In this document: positions 1 through 9,469 of the stretch, in pieces | Layout: each line of letters starts with the position of its first letter | How positions within the stretch are numbered: the stretch's first letter is position 1 | Source of the DNA: Peribacillus simplex | GTDB taxonomy: Bacteria > Bacillota > Bacilli > Bacillales > DSM-1321 | Direction: 5' to 3' | Assembly: GCF_900156045.1 (NCBI RefSeq) | Contig: NZ_FTMX01000001.1 | Coordinates: 806,001 to 870,000 of the forward strand | DNA length: 64,000 nt | Position numbers and translations under genes: made by a program | The notes under the pieces: generated by a model | The model's input: the letters and a program-made list of their open reading frames with translations, nothing else | Told to the model about the DNA's origin: nothing | Databases searched by the model: none

Positions 1-341
1 TTATTATCATGGTTTTTGGTATTGGACTTATGTTTTTACTTTCGTTTAAAGGTTTGGGTGATGCCAAAGATCTTGCTAAGGAAAAAGAGGGCGGCGAAAA
101 GACAGAAGAAACAGAAAATGCCTCAGCATCACCTGAGGACATTTATAAGCAAAACTGTATTTCTTGTCATGGTGATGCCTATCAAGGCGGTGTCGGGCCT
201 GCTCTAAAAGGAGTTGGCGATCGTCTGTCGGTGGACGAGGTTAAAGAAGTAATCACTAATGGACGAGGTGCCATGCCACCAGGTTTAGTAGAGGAACAGA
301 ATATTGACGCCATGGCCGAATATATTCATGGACTGAAATAA
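1..341 (+). CDS. cccA: Cytochrome c550 (CccA), 5' end outside window
   Basis: This is a small membrane-anchored c-type cytochrome of the respiratory chain, with its heme domain on the outer face of the membrane. The haem-binding motif CISCH is visible about 50 residues into the visible part, and the axial Met probably lies in GAMPPG near the end. Before the haem domain come the end of a hydrophobic anchor and a charged, low-complexity linker rich in Glu and Lys. The frame is open to base 1, and an ATG at 9 falls inside the hydrophobic anchor, so the true start is almost certainly upstream. The position ahead of trmK and yqfO matches the B. subtilis sigA-cccA-trmK-yqfO order. Confidence 0.9.
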   Translation, partial: IIMVFGIGLMFLLSFKGLGDAKDLAKEKEGGEKTEETENASASPEDIYKQNCISCHGDAYQGGVGPALKGVGDRLSVDEVKEVITNGRGAMPPGLVEEQNIDAMAEYIHGLK

Positions 342-556
342 GTCATGAAACTGACTCAAGAAATCGTTGGAAAGCGAGCTTTTTGAGTCAGTTTTTCATT
401 TTTCGGAAAAAGAAGATTCCAGATGGAAGGTTTCTTTTGCCCACTGATAGAAAGGGCCCTGTTTCTCCTTTCTGTAATTTTTCGATTGAACTTGGTATAA
501 TCGAATGGGAAAGTAATTATAGTAAGACATTATTTGAATTAAGAGAGTTGATAAAT

Positions 557-1264
557 ATGAATCATGAAAAACTATCGATGAGATTAGAACGTGTTGCCAT
601 ACATATACCAAAAGGAAGCATCCTTGCAGATATAGGTTCAGACCATGCTTACTTGCCATGCTATGCGGTGACTAACGGCTTGTGTGACAGCGCTATAGCA
701 GGTGAGGTTGTAGAAGGTCCCTATCAGTCAGCACGCAAGCAAGTGGCAATGACGGGGCTTGGGGACAAGATAGAGGTCCGCAAAGGAAACGGGCTTGAAG
801 TATTGAATCCTGATGAAGCGACATGCATTACGATTGCAGGCATGGGTGGGACGTTAATATCAAGTATATTGGAAAGCGGAAAAGGGAAACTCGGCAAGGC
901 AGAAAGGCTTATCCTTCAGCCTAATGTAGGTGCGGCGAATGTTCGCAGCTGGCTAATCGAAAACGGCTGGGAACTTAGTGGAGAGGAAATCCTTGAAGAA
1001 GATGGGAAAATCTACGAGATCTTAATTGCCAAAAAAGGAGACCCGCTCCGCCCTTATGGGGTGAACAAGCAAGCCGGCCTCACTTTCGGTCCATACTTAA
1101 GAGAGCAATTCAGTGACATTTTCATAAAAAAATGGCAGCTTGAGAAAAAACATTTGGAAAGAATCATCGAACAATTGGATGAAAGCGGAAGAAGCGGACT
1201 GGAAACGAAGCGCAATGAATTAAAATCTCAAATTTCAGTAATTGAGGAGGTGCTTAAAGGGTGA
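557..1264 (+). CDS. trmK: tRNA (adenine(22)-N1)-methyltransferase TrmK
   Basis: TrmK methylates N1 of A22 in the D-arm of bacterial tRNAs using S-adenosylmethionine. The 235-residue product has the class I SAM-binding motif ADIGSDHAYLP near residues 25-35 and the family motif AGMGG. A C-terminal helical, Lys/Glu-rich segment is typical of the family, and the length matches B. subtilis YqfN (about 238). The frame is open further upstream, but the ATG at 557 starts the protein at the conserved N-terminus (MNHEKLSMRLERVA). Its stop overlaps the GTG of the next gene by four bases, so the two are translationally coupled. Confidence 0.93.
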   Translation: MNHEKLSMRLERVAIHIPKGSILADIGSDHAYLPCYAVTNGLCDSAIAGEVVEGPYQSARKQVAMTGLGDKIEVRKGNGLEVLNPDEATCITIAGMGGTLISSILESGKGKLGKAERLILQPNVGAANVRSWLIENGWELSGEEILEEDGKIYEILIAKKGDPLRPYGVNKQAGLTFGPYLREQFSDIFIKKWQLEKKHLERIIEQLDESGRSGLETKRNELKSQISVIEEVLKG

Positions 1265-2379
1265 AGACAGTGAATGGCCACGAAATCATTGAAACGTTTG
1301 AACGATTCTCCCCAAAGCAATATGCAATGGAGGGAGATCCAATCGGGCTGCATGTCGGGCAGCTCAATAAGCCGGTTACTAAAGTGCTGATTGCCCTTGA
1401 TGTGCTGGAAGAGGTTGTAGACGAAGCGATAGAACATGGCGTGGAATTGATCATCGCCCACCATCCGCTTATTTACCGACCATTGAAAAGGATCGATACA
1501 AACGCAGCTGGAGGCCGAATCATCGAAAAGCTGATCAAACATGATATCGCTGTATATGCTGCACATACCAATTTGGATGTTGCTAAGGGCGGAGTGAATG
1601 ATTTACTTGCCGAAGCGCTACAATTGCAGGATACAGAGGTATTGATTCCAACTTACGAAACAGCTCTAAAGAAATTGGTCGTATATGTTCCAAAGACCGA
1701 CGAACAAAAGGTGAGGGAAGCCCTAGGTAAGGCAGGGGCCGGAGCGATCGGGAACTACAGCAATTGTTCGTTTTCGGGAGAAGGTACCGGACGTTTCTTG
1801 CCAGGTGTAGGCAGTGAACCGGTAATTGGCTCTAAAGGAAAACTTGAAGAGGTAGCTGAAATGAGGGTTGAAACGATATTCCCGGAAAATATCGAGAAAA
1901 AAGTGCTAGCTGCGATGATTAAAGCCCATCCATATGAGGAAGTTGCTCACGATATATATAAACTGGAGAACAAAGGTGAGTCCCTTGGCTTAGGAAAGAT
2001 TGGTGTACTTGCTGAAGAAATGACACTCGAACAATTTTCCGAACATGTGAAGCGGACCCTCGATGTTGAAAAAGTGCGTGTCGTTGGGGATTTGCAAAGT
2101 CCGATAAAAAAAGTGGCCGTTTTGGGCGGAGACGGCAATAAATACTTTACGACAGCGAAATTCAAGGGAGCCGATGTTTACGTTACTGGTGATATGTATT
2201 ACCATACAGCCCATGACGCGATGATGATTGGATTGAATATCGTGGATCCGGGCCACAATGTTGAAAAAGTGATGAAAAAAGGTGTTGCACGAATCCTTGA
2301 AAAAATGTGCCGCGAAAAGAACTACGATGTTGAATTCATTCCATCCCGGCTGAATACAGACCCTTTCCGCTTCATTTAA
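1261..2379 (+). CDS. yqfO: Nif3-like dinuclear metal centre protein YqfO (DUF34)
   Basis: This is a member of the NIF3/DUF34 family, whose toroidal hexamers bind two metal ions; a GTP-cyclohydrolase-like activity has been proposed but the role is unsettled. The metal ligands are recognisable in AHHPLIY near residue 67, AHTNLD near residue 103 and the C-terminal motifs YYHTAHDAM and DPGHNVEK. Between the halves lies the PII/CutA-like insert found in Bacillus members. The length of 372 equals that of the B. subtilis protein. The start is GTG behind a strong GAGGAGG site and overlaps the trmK stop. Confidence 0.92.
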   Translation: MKTVNGHEIIETFERFSPKQYAMEGDPIGLHVGQLNKPVTKVLIALDVLEEVVDEAIEHGVELIIAHHPLIYRPLKRIDTNAAGGRIIEKLIKHDIAVYAAHTNLDVAKGGVNDLLAEALQLQDTEVLIPTYETALKKLVVYVPKTDEQKVREALGKAGAGAIGNYSNCSFSGEGTGRFLPGVGSEPVIGSKGKLEEVAEMRVETIFPENIEKKVLAAMIKAHPYEEVAHDIYKLENKGESLGLGKIGVLAEEMTLEQFSEHVKRTLDVEKVRVVGDLQSPIKKVAVLGGDGNKYFTTAKFKGADVYVTGDMYYHTAHDAMMIGLNIVDPGHNVEKVMKKGVARILEKMCREKNYDVEFIPSRLNTDPFRFI

Positions 2380-2389
2380 ATAACACGAA

Positions 2390-2421
2390 AAAGGCAGCCC
2401 TTAGTGGCTGCCTTTGTTTTT
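2390..2421. terminator. Bidirectional terminator between yqfO and ispH
   Basis: The perfect arms AAGGCAGCC and GGCTGCCTT flank a short loop, with A residues before and T residues after. The hairpin lies between two convergent genes and can serve both. Confidence 0.85.
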
Positions 2422-2427
2422 GTGCAA

Positions 2428-3372
2428 TCATTTCTTCACTTTAATCTTAGGTAAAATCTTATGCAATGGCGTTTTCTTTTCAGTATTCCAAGTCGATTCA
2501 TCATTTGCTTCGTATTGTTCTAGAAATGCGATAACTTCCTTCGTGATCGGAGTTGGTGTAGAAGCCCCCGAAGTGACGGCAACCGTTTCTGCATCCTTTA
2601 ACCATTCAAGGTTCAACTCGGAAATGTCAGCGATTCGATAAGCTCTCGTGCCGGCAATCTCTTGGGATACTTGTGCAAGACGGTTTGAATTATTACTCTT
2701 GGGATCTCCGACAACGATTAAAACATCAGCTTCGCCGGCTTGCTCGGCAACCGCTTCTTGGCGAACCTGTGTCGCTAAACAAATTTCCTTATGGACTTCG
2801 GCATGCGGGAACTTTTCCTTGACCTTATCCATGATATCCAAAACATCCCATTGGCTCATCGTTGTTTGATTGGTGACAATGATCTTATCACTATTCAAAG
2901 TCAAGGCTTCCACATCTTTATCCTTTTGAACCAGGTGAACGACATCAGGAGCAACTCCGACAGCACCCTCTGGTTCCGGATGGCCTTTTTTGCCTATATA
3001 AATGATTTGATAGCCTTCCGCTTGTTTTTCCCGAATTAAGTCATGTGTTGCGGTAACATCGGGACATGTTGCATCGAGCGTCACAAGACCTTTTTTCTCA
3101 GCGATCTTCCTAATCTCAGGTGAAACGCCGTGAGCAGTAAAGATGACGGTTCCGCTGTCCACCTGTTCGATGATATCGTTGCGGTTGCTTCCGTCCAACG
3201 TGATGATGCCTTCTTCTTCGAACGCATCCGTCACATGTTTGTTATGCACGATCATTCCTAAAATGTAAATAGGACGTGGCAAGGTTTTATCTAAAGCCGC
3301 ATTTCGGGCAATGACCATGGCATCGACAACGCCATAACAATAGCCTCGCGGGGAAATTTTAATCACTTTCAT
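2428..3372 (-). CDS. ispH: 4-hydroxy-3-methylbut-2-enyl diphosphate reductase IspH
   Basis: IspH carries out the last step of the MEP isoprenoid pathway, reducing HMBPP to IPP and DMAPP with a [4Fe-4S] cluster. The three cluster cysteines sit in GYCYGV (about residue 12), TCPDVT (about 96) and ICLATQ (about 193). The conserved AHGVSP and SNNSNRL segments that bind the diphosphate are also present. At 314 residues it equals B. subtilis YqfP. An ATG start with a GGAGG site lies just upstream. ispG, the preceding enzyme of the pathway, is 7.5 kb away at 10819-11940. Confidence 0.96.
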   Translation of the reverse strand: MKVIKISPRGYCYGVVDAMVIARNAALDKTLPRPIYILGMIVHNKHVTDAFEEEGIITLDGSNRNDIIEQVDSGTVIFTAHGVSPEIRKIAEKKGLVTLDATCPDVTATHDLIREKQAEGYQIIYIGKKGHPEPEGAVGVAPDVVHLVQKDKDVEALTLNSDKIIVTNQTTMSQWDVLDIMDKVKEKFPHAEVHKEICLATQVRQEAVAEQAGEADVLIVVGDPKSNNSNRLAQVSQEIAGTRAYRIADISELNLEWLKDAETVAVTSGASTPTPITKEVIAFLEQYEANDESTWNTEKKTPLHKILPKIKVKK

Positions 3373-3498
3373 CTATGTGTCCTCCTTCAAGGCAAGAAAC
3401 TCCCACTTTTTATACCTTTCTATTATATAAGACCATAGATGATATTACAAAACATCATATTTACATAAAATCAGTTATTGGAAAATTTTTTGTAGACT

Positions 3499-4185
3499 CT
3501 ATATATAAAGCTTGGGTCCGGATGTTCTTTCCCTTTTCCTTTCGGTACGAACTTGGGCGATGGGGCTAGCTTCTTTAGCTTTATCTTCTTTCTTCGAATC
3601 CATTTTTACCTCACTGTTTTTTTGTTCCTCAACCTTTGGCCCGCTTTCGACGGGAGCTCCCTCGTCCTCGGTCTCACCGGCTGAGGATATGCTCCTGAAA
3701 ACTTTCCACATGGAAGGCAGATTTTTAATCACTGGCCCGTATTGTTCCACCATAGGCGTGAATTGTTCCGCCGCCTGCAACACTTTTTGCGTGTTGGAAA
3801 GCATATTATTAAGCGAATCGGGGTTTTTTAATGTTTCTAAGATACCGCCTCCGCTGCTTCGTGAAGAACTTTTGTTAGTGGAAGCGGCTGGCGCAAACAA
3901 ATTGGGAGAAGCTCCTTTTTGTTTCGACTTACCGAGTATTTTTGACAATAACCCTTCTTTCTTTGCTGGCGGCATTTCCTGCCGCTGCGGTTGGGCGAAA
4001 GGGCCTCGGAAACCTTGGGGTCCCTGTGGCATCTGCGGTCTGTTTTGGACCATCGGCCGCTGCATCTGCTGATAAGGATGGGGAATTTGCCGTGACTGTC
4101 TGAATGGAGCAGGGTGCTGCTGCATCCTTCGACCATTGGGTGGCTGAAAACCGGGTCCGGGCTGACGATTTCTATTTGGGAACAT
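3499..4185 (-). CDS. yqfQ: YqfQ/VrrA-like low-complexity protein
   Basis: This protein of unknown function is assigned by its position between ispH and cshB and by its composition, as in the YqfQ-like (VrrA) family. The N-terminal 80 residues are rich in Pro, Gln, Arg and Met (QPGPGFQPP, MQRPMVQN). A more ordered middle (about residues 100-165, VLQAAEQFTPMVEQYGPVIKNLPSMWKV) carries the conserved helical segment, and the C-terminus is charged. The ATG at 4185 is chosen because GGAGGTG precedes it at proper spacing; an earlier in-frame GTG overlaps that ribosome site. Confidence 0.8.
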   Translation of the reverse strand: MFPNRNRQPGPGFQPPNGRRMQQHPAPFRQSRQIPHPYQQMQRPMVQNRPQMPQGPQGFRGPFAQPQRQEMPPAKKEGLLSKILGKSKQKGASPNLFAPAASTNKSSSRSSGGGILETLKNPDSLNNMLSNTQKVLQAAEQFTPMVEQYGPVIKNLPSMWKVFRSISSAGETEDEGAPVESGPKVEEQKNSEVKMDSKKEDKAKEASPIAQVRTERKRERTSGPKLYI

Positions 4186-4407
4186 AGGTTTCACCTCCTC
4201 AGTTTTTATATGCGATGTAATCTTCTATATAAATTATGCAACTCGGCAAAAAAGGTTTGAGGAAAGAGTGACTGGGCAGTTGTGAAGTAACCGGAAAGAA
4301 GGTAAGATGGTAACGGTAGTCTTTTAGCTCCATGTCTGCGGGGGATACGCTATGACCAGGACAGGGGCTTTTCGTTTGCAAGAGTCCATTTTAAGAGAAC
4401 TAACCTC

Positions 4408-4553
4408 AGCGCATGCGCTTTTTGTGTAATCCAGCTTCAGCGCCTAGCTCGTTGTGAAAAAGAAGATTGCCCTCACAAGGCAAAAAGCGCCTTATGGGAC
4501 AATCCCTATTTTCTTCACGAGCAACCCCAGGCGCTTGCGCTTTTTGTGTAAAA
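4408..4553. repeat. Palindromic intergenic repeat upstream of cshB
   Basis: Imperfect inverted arms, CAGCGCCTAGCTCGTTGTGAA near 4437 and TTCACGAGCAACCCCAGGCG near 4514, can fold over about 100 bases. The segment CGCTTGCGCTTTTTGTGTAA after the right arm is also present, with one change, at about 4411. This resembles the dispersed CAGCGCCTAG palindromes seen between genes in many Bacillus genomes. No coding potential is seen in it. Confidence 0.6.
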
Positions 4554-4607
4554 TTTATTATAATAACAGGACATGTCTAATGACTGACAGGATAAAGGAG
4601 TTTTTTG

Positions 4608-5921
4608 ATGAAACAAAATCAATTTGAACGATTTAATTTGAAAAGCTACATTCTAGATGCGGTTCGTACTTTAGGGTTCGATAAGCCGACGGAAATTCAA
4701 GAGCGCGTGCTTCCGTCGCTTTTAAAGGGAAGTAGCTTAATTGGCCAGTCGCAGACAGGTACAGGAAAGACACATTCCTATTTGCTGCCGATCATGAACA
4801 GGCTTGATGCTGGTAAAAATGAAGTTCAAGCGATTATTTCCGCACCAACCCGTGAGTTAGCGAACCAAATCTACAAAGAAGCTTTGAAAATTGCTGACCA
4901 TTTCCCTGAGGATGAGCAGATTCAAGTCCGTTGTTTCATTGGTGGCACTGATAAACAGCGAATGATAGATAAATTGAAGACACAGCCACAATTGGTAATT
5001 GGTACGCCGGGCCGGATCAAGGACTTGGTTGAAGCTCAGGCATTACAGGTGTATACAGCTAAAATGCTTGTAGTCGATGAAGCGGACCTTATGCTGGACA
5101 TGGGATTCATTGAAGATGTCGATTTATTTGCATCACGTATGGCTGAAAAAATTCAAATGCTTGTCTTTTCGGCAACCATCCCAGAAAAATTGAAGCCGTT
5201 TTTAAATAAATATATGGAGAATCCAAAGTATGTTCAAGTGAATCCGAAGCAGGCGACAGCTTCGAAAATTGAACATGTTCTTATACCGCTTCGCCACCGT
5301 AACAAAGAGCAGTTGCTTCATGATATCATCGTCCGTTATAATCCATATTTGGCGATTGTTTTCACGAACACAAAGAAAATGGCGGATCATGTGGCTAATT
5401 CCTTGAGCGAAAAGGGATTGAATGTCGGCCGTATTCATGGGGATTTAACGCCTCGTGAGCGTAAAAAAATGATGAAGCAAATCAATGATTTGGAGTATCA
5501 ATTCATCGTTGCGACAGATCTGGCTTCCCGTGGAATCGATATTGAAGGTGTAAGTCATATCATTAACTATGAATTGCCTTCAGATTTGGATTTTTATATC
5601 CATAGGACGGGTAGGACGGCACGTGCAGGATATTCAGGCATTGCCACTACCATTTACGATACTTCCGATGAAGATTCATTGAACCGCCTTGAAAAAATGG
5701 GCATTCAGTTCCGTGATGCCGATATCCAAAACGGTGATTGGGTTGATATCGAAGAACGTAATAAACGGAAAAACCGTAAAAAACAAAAATCTGATATTGA
5801 TGTTAAAGCGAGCAGGCACGTCAAGAAGCCAACTAAAGTAAAGCCAGGGTACAAGAAGAAAATTCAACGTGATGTGGAAAACTTTAAAAAACGCGAACGT
5901 CGTATACAGAGAAAGAAATAG
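4608..5921 (+). CDS. cshB: DEAD-box ATP-dependent RNA helicase CshB
   Basis: CshB is a DEAD-box RNA helicase that acts in cold-shock RNA remodelling and the RNA degradosome. Motifs run in order: Q-motif, Walker A AQTGTGKT-like (SQTGTGKT), PTRELANQ, TPGRI, DEAD at VVDEADLMLD, SAT, then ATDLASRGID and HRTGRTARAG. The last 60 residues are a Lys/Arg-rich tail for RNA binding. The length of 437 fits YqfR (438). The ATG at 4608 with AAAGGAG eight bases upstream is preferred over an adjacent in-frame TTG. It is followed closely by nfo. Confidence 0.94.
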   Translation: MKQNQFERFNLKSYILDAVRTLGFDKPTEIQERVLPSLLKGSSLIGQSQTGTGKTHSYLLPIMNRLDAGKNEVQAIISAPTRELANQIYKEALKIADHFPEDEQIQVRCFIGGTDKQRMIDKLKTQPQLVIGTPGRIKDLVEAQALQVYTAKMLVVDEADLMLDMGFIEDVDLFASRMAEKIQMLVFSATIPEKLKPFLNKYMENPKYVQVNPKQATASKIEHVLIPLRHRNKEQLLHDIIVRYNPYLAIVFTNTKKMADHVANSLSEKGLNVGRIHGDLTPRERKKMMKQINDLEYQFIVATDLASRGIDIEGVSHIINYELPSDLDFYIHRTGRTARAGYSGIATTIYDTSDEDSLNRLEKMGIQFRDADIQNGDWVDIEERNKRKNRKKQKSDIDVKASRHVKKPTKVKPGYKKKIQRDVENFKKRERRIQRKK

Positions 5922-5933
5922 GGGAGAAATCAG

Positions 5934-6830
5934 ATGCTGAAGATTGGATCGCATGTTTCAATGAGCGGGAAAGGGATGCTTCTTGCTGCGAGTCAAGAAG
6001 CGGCTTCGTATGGCTCCAACACATTCATGATCTATACAGGGGCCCCTCAAAATACAAGACGTAAAAAAATCGAGGATTTAAATATCGAAGCCGGAAGACT
6101 GCATATGGAGGAAAATGGAATCAGCGATATCGTAGTCCATGCTCCGTATATCATTAATATAGGAAATACCACGAATCCAGCCACATATGAGCTTGGAGTC
6201 AACTTCTTACGCAGCGAAATCGATCGGACCGAAGCGATTGGCGCAAGGCAAATCGTACTTCATCCAGGTGCGCATGTTGGTGCAGGCAGTGAACTGGGAA
6301 TCAAGAGGATCATCGAAGGGTTGAATGAAGTGCTGACTGCCGACGATAAAGTTCAGATTGCCCTTGAAACGATGGCGGGTAAAGGTTCTGAATGTGGCAG
6401 GTCTTTCGAGGAACTGGCGATGATCATTGATGGTGTAACCCATAATGAAAAATTATCAGTTTGCTTCGATACTTGCCATACTCACGATGCCGGATATAAT
6501 ATCATCGAGGATTTTGATGGCGTACTGAATGAATTTGATAAATTGGTCGGTATTGACCGTATCAAGGTCCTTCACATAAACGATAGCAAAAACGAACGCG
6601 GCACCCATAAGGACCGCCATGAAAACATTGGGTTTGGTCATATTGGTTTTAAGGCGCTGAATGATATTGTACACCATCCTCAATTAAGCAATGTTCCGAA
6701 AATCCTGGAAACACCTTATGTAGGGGAAGACAAGAAAGACAAAAGGGCACCTTATAAATTCGAAATTGATATGTTCAAGAATAATCAATTTGAAGAAGAT
6801 TTATTGGAAAAAATCAGATTCCAACAATAA
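5934..6830 (+). CDS. nfo: Endonuclease IV (Nfo)
   Basis: Endonuclease IV is an AP endonuclease of base-excision repair that incises 5' to abasic sites and uses three zinc ions. The AP2Ec TIM-barrel motifs are visible: [50 protein letters not shown], and the [10 protein letters not shown] block near residue 229. The 298 residues match B. subtilis YqfS (297). The gene starts 12 bases after cshB with GGGGAGA upstream, so the two likely form one transcript. Confidence 0.95.
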   Translation: MLKIGSHVSMSGKGMLLAASQEAASYGSNTFMIYTGAPQNTRRKKIEDLNIEAGRLHMEENGISDIVVHAPYIINIGNTTNPATYELGVNFLRSEIDRTEAIGARQIVLHPGAHVGAGSELGIKRIIEGLNEVLTADDKVQIALETMAGKGSECGRSFEELAMIIDGVTHNEKLSVCFDTCHTHDAGYNIIEDFDGVLNEFDKLVGIDRIKVLHINDSKNERGTHKDRHENIGFGHIGFKALNDIVHHPQLSNVPKILETPYVGEDKKDKRAPYKFEIDMFKNNQFEEDLLEKIRFQQ

Positions 6831-6840
6831 TCATAATAGA

Positions 6841-6884
6841 AAAGGACGATTCATTGAAATGAAGATGAATCGTCCTTTCATTTT
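6841..6884 (+). terminator. Terminator after nfo
   Basis: Long arms AAAGGACGATTCATT and GATGAATCGTCCTTT are followed by CATTTT. The hairpin lies ten bases after the nfo stop. Confidence 0.8.
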
Positions 6885-6933
6885 GCATTTGGATTAAGTA
6901 TGCACAAGACTGTCAGCAACAGGCTTAAGATCT

Positions 6934-7194
6934 TTAAAAAGTGGAAGTAAGGTTGTTGAAGAGGGATTCTATCTCCCTGGCTGTGCTTGCTCCGGCAACT
7001 TTTGTAATTTGACCAAGTACGTTCTGTCTTTGACGTATATCAAAAATGTTAATATTTTTACCGGCTAGAAGTGCAGTGATATCCTGTGCTTGTTTTTGAG
7101 TGAGTGCAACCTTATGCTGTTTAGCAAGGGAAAGCAGTTCATCGGGGCGTATATTGTTGATTTTATGATTGACCATCATTTCAAATAATTTCAA
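6934..7194 (-). CDS. yqfT: YqfT-like protein (DUF2624)
   Basis: This small protein of about 86 residues has unknown function, and DUF2624/YqfT is suggested by position after nfo and by the helical pattern. Visible features are a Met-rich start (KLFEMMVNHKINNI), a segment resembling a helix-hairpin-helix (RPDELLSLAKQHKVALTQKQAQDI), and NIFDIRQRQNVLGQI. The start is taken as TTG at 7194 because AAAGGAGGA lies six bases before it. The longer upstream extension is rich in Ser, Asn and Cys and looks non-coding. Confidence 0.7.
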   Translation of the reverse strand: MKLFEMMVNHKINNIRPDELLSLAKQHKVALTQKQAQDITALLAGKNINIFDIRQRQNVLGQITKVAGASTAREIESLFNNLTSTF

Positions 7195-7365
7195 ACGATC
7201 TCCTCCTTTGTTAAAACATATGAAGGAGGAAGACGTATTTGAACATGAAACTTCGTTTTGGTTACGGTAAATTGGTTCAGATAACATTTTTTTGTGATTC
7301 AGGGCGTATCGGCACTTGTCAAGAAGACCGGATTCTTTACATCTGGAGTTCTTTGATTTATACTA

Positions 7366-7391
7366 ACGATTGTTAATCGTAATGATTCTTA
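7366..7391 (+). promoter_or_regulatory. Candidate Zur operator upstream of znuC
   Basis: Two overlapping palindromic elements are visible. ACGATT-GTT-AATCGT (7366-7380) has perfect arms. AATCGTAATGATT (7375-7387) matches the left and central part of the Bacillus Zur/Fur-type box TCGTAATNATTACGA. The site lies 20-40 bases before the start of the zinc transporter operon, which also encodes Zur, so autoregulated repression by zinc is inferred. Confidence 0.65.
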
Positions 7392-7408
7392 AAAAATAGG
7401 TGATCTCT

Positions 7409-8173
7409 TTGGATAATGTAGTAAACCCCATAGTTAAATTTGAAGATATATCTTACAAATATACAAAAGATCTAGTGCTGGAACATGTTTCACTTGAAAT
7501 TCCCAGAGGGGCCTTCTTAGCTATCGTCGGGCCAAATGGGTCCGGTAAGTCAACGCTTTTGAAGTTGCTGCTTGGTCTGTTTAAGCTTCAAAAGGGCAAA
7601 ATTGAAATATTCGGGGAAGACATACGACGCTTTAGAGATTGGCAAAAGGTCGGGTTCGTTTCCCAAAAGGCGAATTCCTTCAACTCAGGATTCCCTGCCA
7701 CTGTTTTTGAAGTGGTTCAGAGCGGTTTGACCAAAAAAATTGGCTTGTTTAAGTTTGCAGGCAAAGAGGATAAGCAAAAGGTGAAGAAGGCTCTGGAATC
7801 CGTGGATATGCTTGAATATCAGAACCGTAATATCGGGGAATTGTCCGGAGGCCAACAGCAAAGGGTATTCATTGCCCGTTCACTGGTCAGCGAACCGGAA
7901 TTGATGATATTGGATGAACCCACGGTTGGCGTTGATTCAAAAAACGTCAATCAATTTTATGAAATGCTTGAGATGTTGAATAAAAAATTAGGAATAACCC
8001 TGATTTTAGTAACCCATGATGTTGGTACTGTGACCGATAAAGTCACACACGTTGCCTGCTTGAATAAACAACTTCATTTTCATGGGGATGCCCGTGAATA
8101 TAATGAATTGGATGAAGGTGAGCTCTCGTCCATTTATGGACATGGGGTCCAATTTTTAAATCATGATCATTAA
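7409..8173 (+). CDS. znuC: Zinc ABC transporter ATP-binding protein (ZnuC/ZurA)
   Basis: This is the ATPase subunit of a high-affinity zinc importer of the manganese/zinc ABC family. Walker A is VGPNGSGKST, the signature is LSGGQQQRV, Walker B is LMILDEPTVGVD, and the H-loop is VTHDVG. It ends in a family-typical His-rich tail (YGHGVQFLNHDH). The start is TTG at 7409 behind AGGTGAT; an in-frame GTG nine bases upstream lacks a ribosome site. It is followed within 25 bases by the permease and then zur. No solute-binding ZnuA gene is seen in the window. Confidence 0.88.
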   Translation: MDNVVNPIVKFEDISYKYTKDLVLEHVSLEIPRGAFLAIVGPNGSGKSTLLKLLLGLFKLQKGKIEIFGEDIRRFRDWQKVGFVSQKANSFNSGFPATVFEVVQSGLTKKIGLFKFAGKEDKQKVKKALESVDMLEYQNRNIGELSGGQQQRVFIARSLVSEPELMILDEPTVGVDSKNVNQFYEMLEMLNKKLGITLILVTHDVGTVTDKVTHVACLNKQLHFHGDAREYNELDEGELSSIYGHGVQFLNHDH

Positions 8174-8194
8174 TATGTTTTGGAGGATAGCCCA

Positions 8195-9028
8195 ATGATA
8201 TCGGGGATATTGCAATTTGAATTTTTGCAGAACGCATTCTTGACCGGAATCATCATCGGAGCGATTGCGCCATTAGTGGGCGTTTTTGTCGTGGTAAGGC
8301 GGATGTCGATGATTTCCGATGCGCTTAGTCATGTAGCGCTTGCGGGTATAGCGTTTAGTTTATTGCTGCAGAAGAGCTTTCTATCTTTAGCAGGATTGAA
8401 TCCACTTTATATTGGAATGGCGTTTTCTGTAGGTGGTTCATTATTCATTGAAAAATTAAGAGGGGTGTACAAGCATTACCAAGAGCTTGCAATCCCGATC
8501 ATAATGTCCGGCGGCATGGGTCTTAGTGTCATTTTCATATCCATTGCAGATGGTTTCAATACCGATTTATATGGTTATTTATTCGGCAGTGTCAGTGCCG
8601 TCAGCCGAGCGGACCTGTATGTCATTTTGGCAGTGGGGTTAGTCGTTGCATTGATGCTTACCTTATTGTATAAAGAATTATTTCTGTTATCTTTTGATGA
8701 AGAGCATGCCAAAGCGTCTGGAATACCTTATAAAGCGATTCATTTCATTTTTATTGTCATGGTTGCATTGGTCATTGCGGCTTCCATGAAAATCATTGGC
8801 ATATTACTTGTTTCTTCGCTCATGACGCTCCCGGTAGCAGCTAGTCTCCGCTTTGCGAAGGGCTTTAAGCAGATGATTGGTTATTCGGTATTATTCGGTG
8901 AAGTTTCTGTCATTGGCGGATTATTCTTATCATACAACCTTGACCTTGCTCCTGGTGGGACCATTGTAATAATAGCTGTACTAATTCTCATCTTGTCAAT
9001 TTTGTTTGATAAGTGGAAAAATCGATAG
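8195..9028 (+). CDS. znuB: Zinc ABC transporter permease (ZnuB)
   Basis: This is the membrane permease of the ABC-3 family that forms the zinc channel with ZnuC. About eight hydrophobic segments are readable (for example ILVSSLMTLPVAASLRFA). The family hallmark VVVRRMSMISDALSHVALAG is present at residues about 25-45. The ATG at 8195 is preceded by TGGAGGA with good spacing; an in-frame TTG five codons upstream is the alternative and is less likely. The length of 277 fits the family. Confidence 0.9.
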   Translation: MISGILQFEFLQNAFLTGIIIGAIAPLVGVFVVVRRMSMISDALSHVALAGIAFSLLLQKSFLSLAGLNPLYIGMAFSVGGSLFIEKLRGVYKHYQELAIPIIMSGGMGLSVIFISIADGFNTDLYGYLFGSVSAVSRADLYVILAVGLVVALMLTLLYKELFLLSFDEEHAKASGIPYKAIHFIFIVMVALVIAASMKIIGILLVSSLMTLPVAASLRFAKGFKQMIGYSVLFGEVSVIGGLFLSYNLDLAPGGTIVIIAVLILILSILFDKWKNR

Positions 9029-9043
9029 ATGGGGTGATGTATT

Positions 9044-9469
9044 TTGAACGTAACTACTGCCATGCAACTTTTAAAAGATAAAGGTTTTAAGCATACAGGA
9101 AAGAGGGAAGAAATGCTTCAGCTTTTCTCTTCCAGTGATAAATATTTAACGGCCAAAGATGTATTGGAGAATATGAAACAGGATTATCCAGGGTTAAGCT
9201 TCGATACGATTTATAGGAACCTTTCCTTATTTGTCGAACTGGGCATCTTTGAAGCGACTGAGTTGGAAGGGGAAAAGCGTTTTCGTTTTACATGCGGTCA
9301 TTCTTCCCACCATCACCACTTCATCTGTTTGAATTGTGGAAAAACGAAAGAAATCGAACTGTGCCCGATGCAGGAACTTCAGGAAAGCTTGAAGGACTAC
9401 GATGTTTCGGGGCATAAATTTGAAATTTACGGTCGCTGTCCCGCATGCAGTGTATCTTTGGAAGCATAA
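9044..9469 (+). CDS. zur: Zinc uptake regulator Zur (Fur family)
   Basis: Zur is a zinc-responsive repressor of the Fur family. The N-terminal winged helix includes [17 protein letters not shown], the DNA-recognition helix region. The dimerisation domain contains the metal-binding [10 protein letters not shown] and the two structural pairs CLNCG and CPAC. At 141 residues it is close to B. subtilis Zur (145). It starts with TTG 16 bases after znuB behind GGGGTGATG, so it is co-transcribed with the transporter it presumably represses through the palindrome at 7366-7391. Confidence 0.93.
   Translation: MNVTTAMQLLKDKGFKHTGKREEMLQLFSSSDKYLTAKDVLENMKQDYPGLSFDTIYRNLSLFVELGIFEATELEGEKRFRFTCGHSSHHHHFICLNCGKTKEIELCPMQELQESLKDYDVSGHKFEIYGRCPACSVSLEA

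Noticed and set aside
3375..3569. Forward frame between ispH and yqfQ
   Set aside because: It overlaps the ispH ribosome site and yqfQ end and has no support.
4199..4381. Reverse-strand frame upstream of yqfQ
   Set aside because: No ribosome site, odd composition and it lies in the leader between divergent genes.
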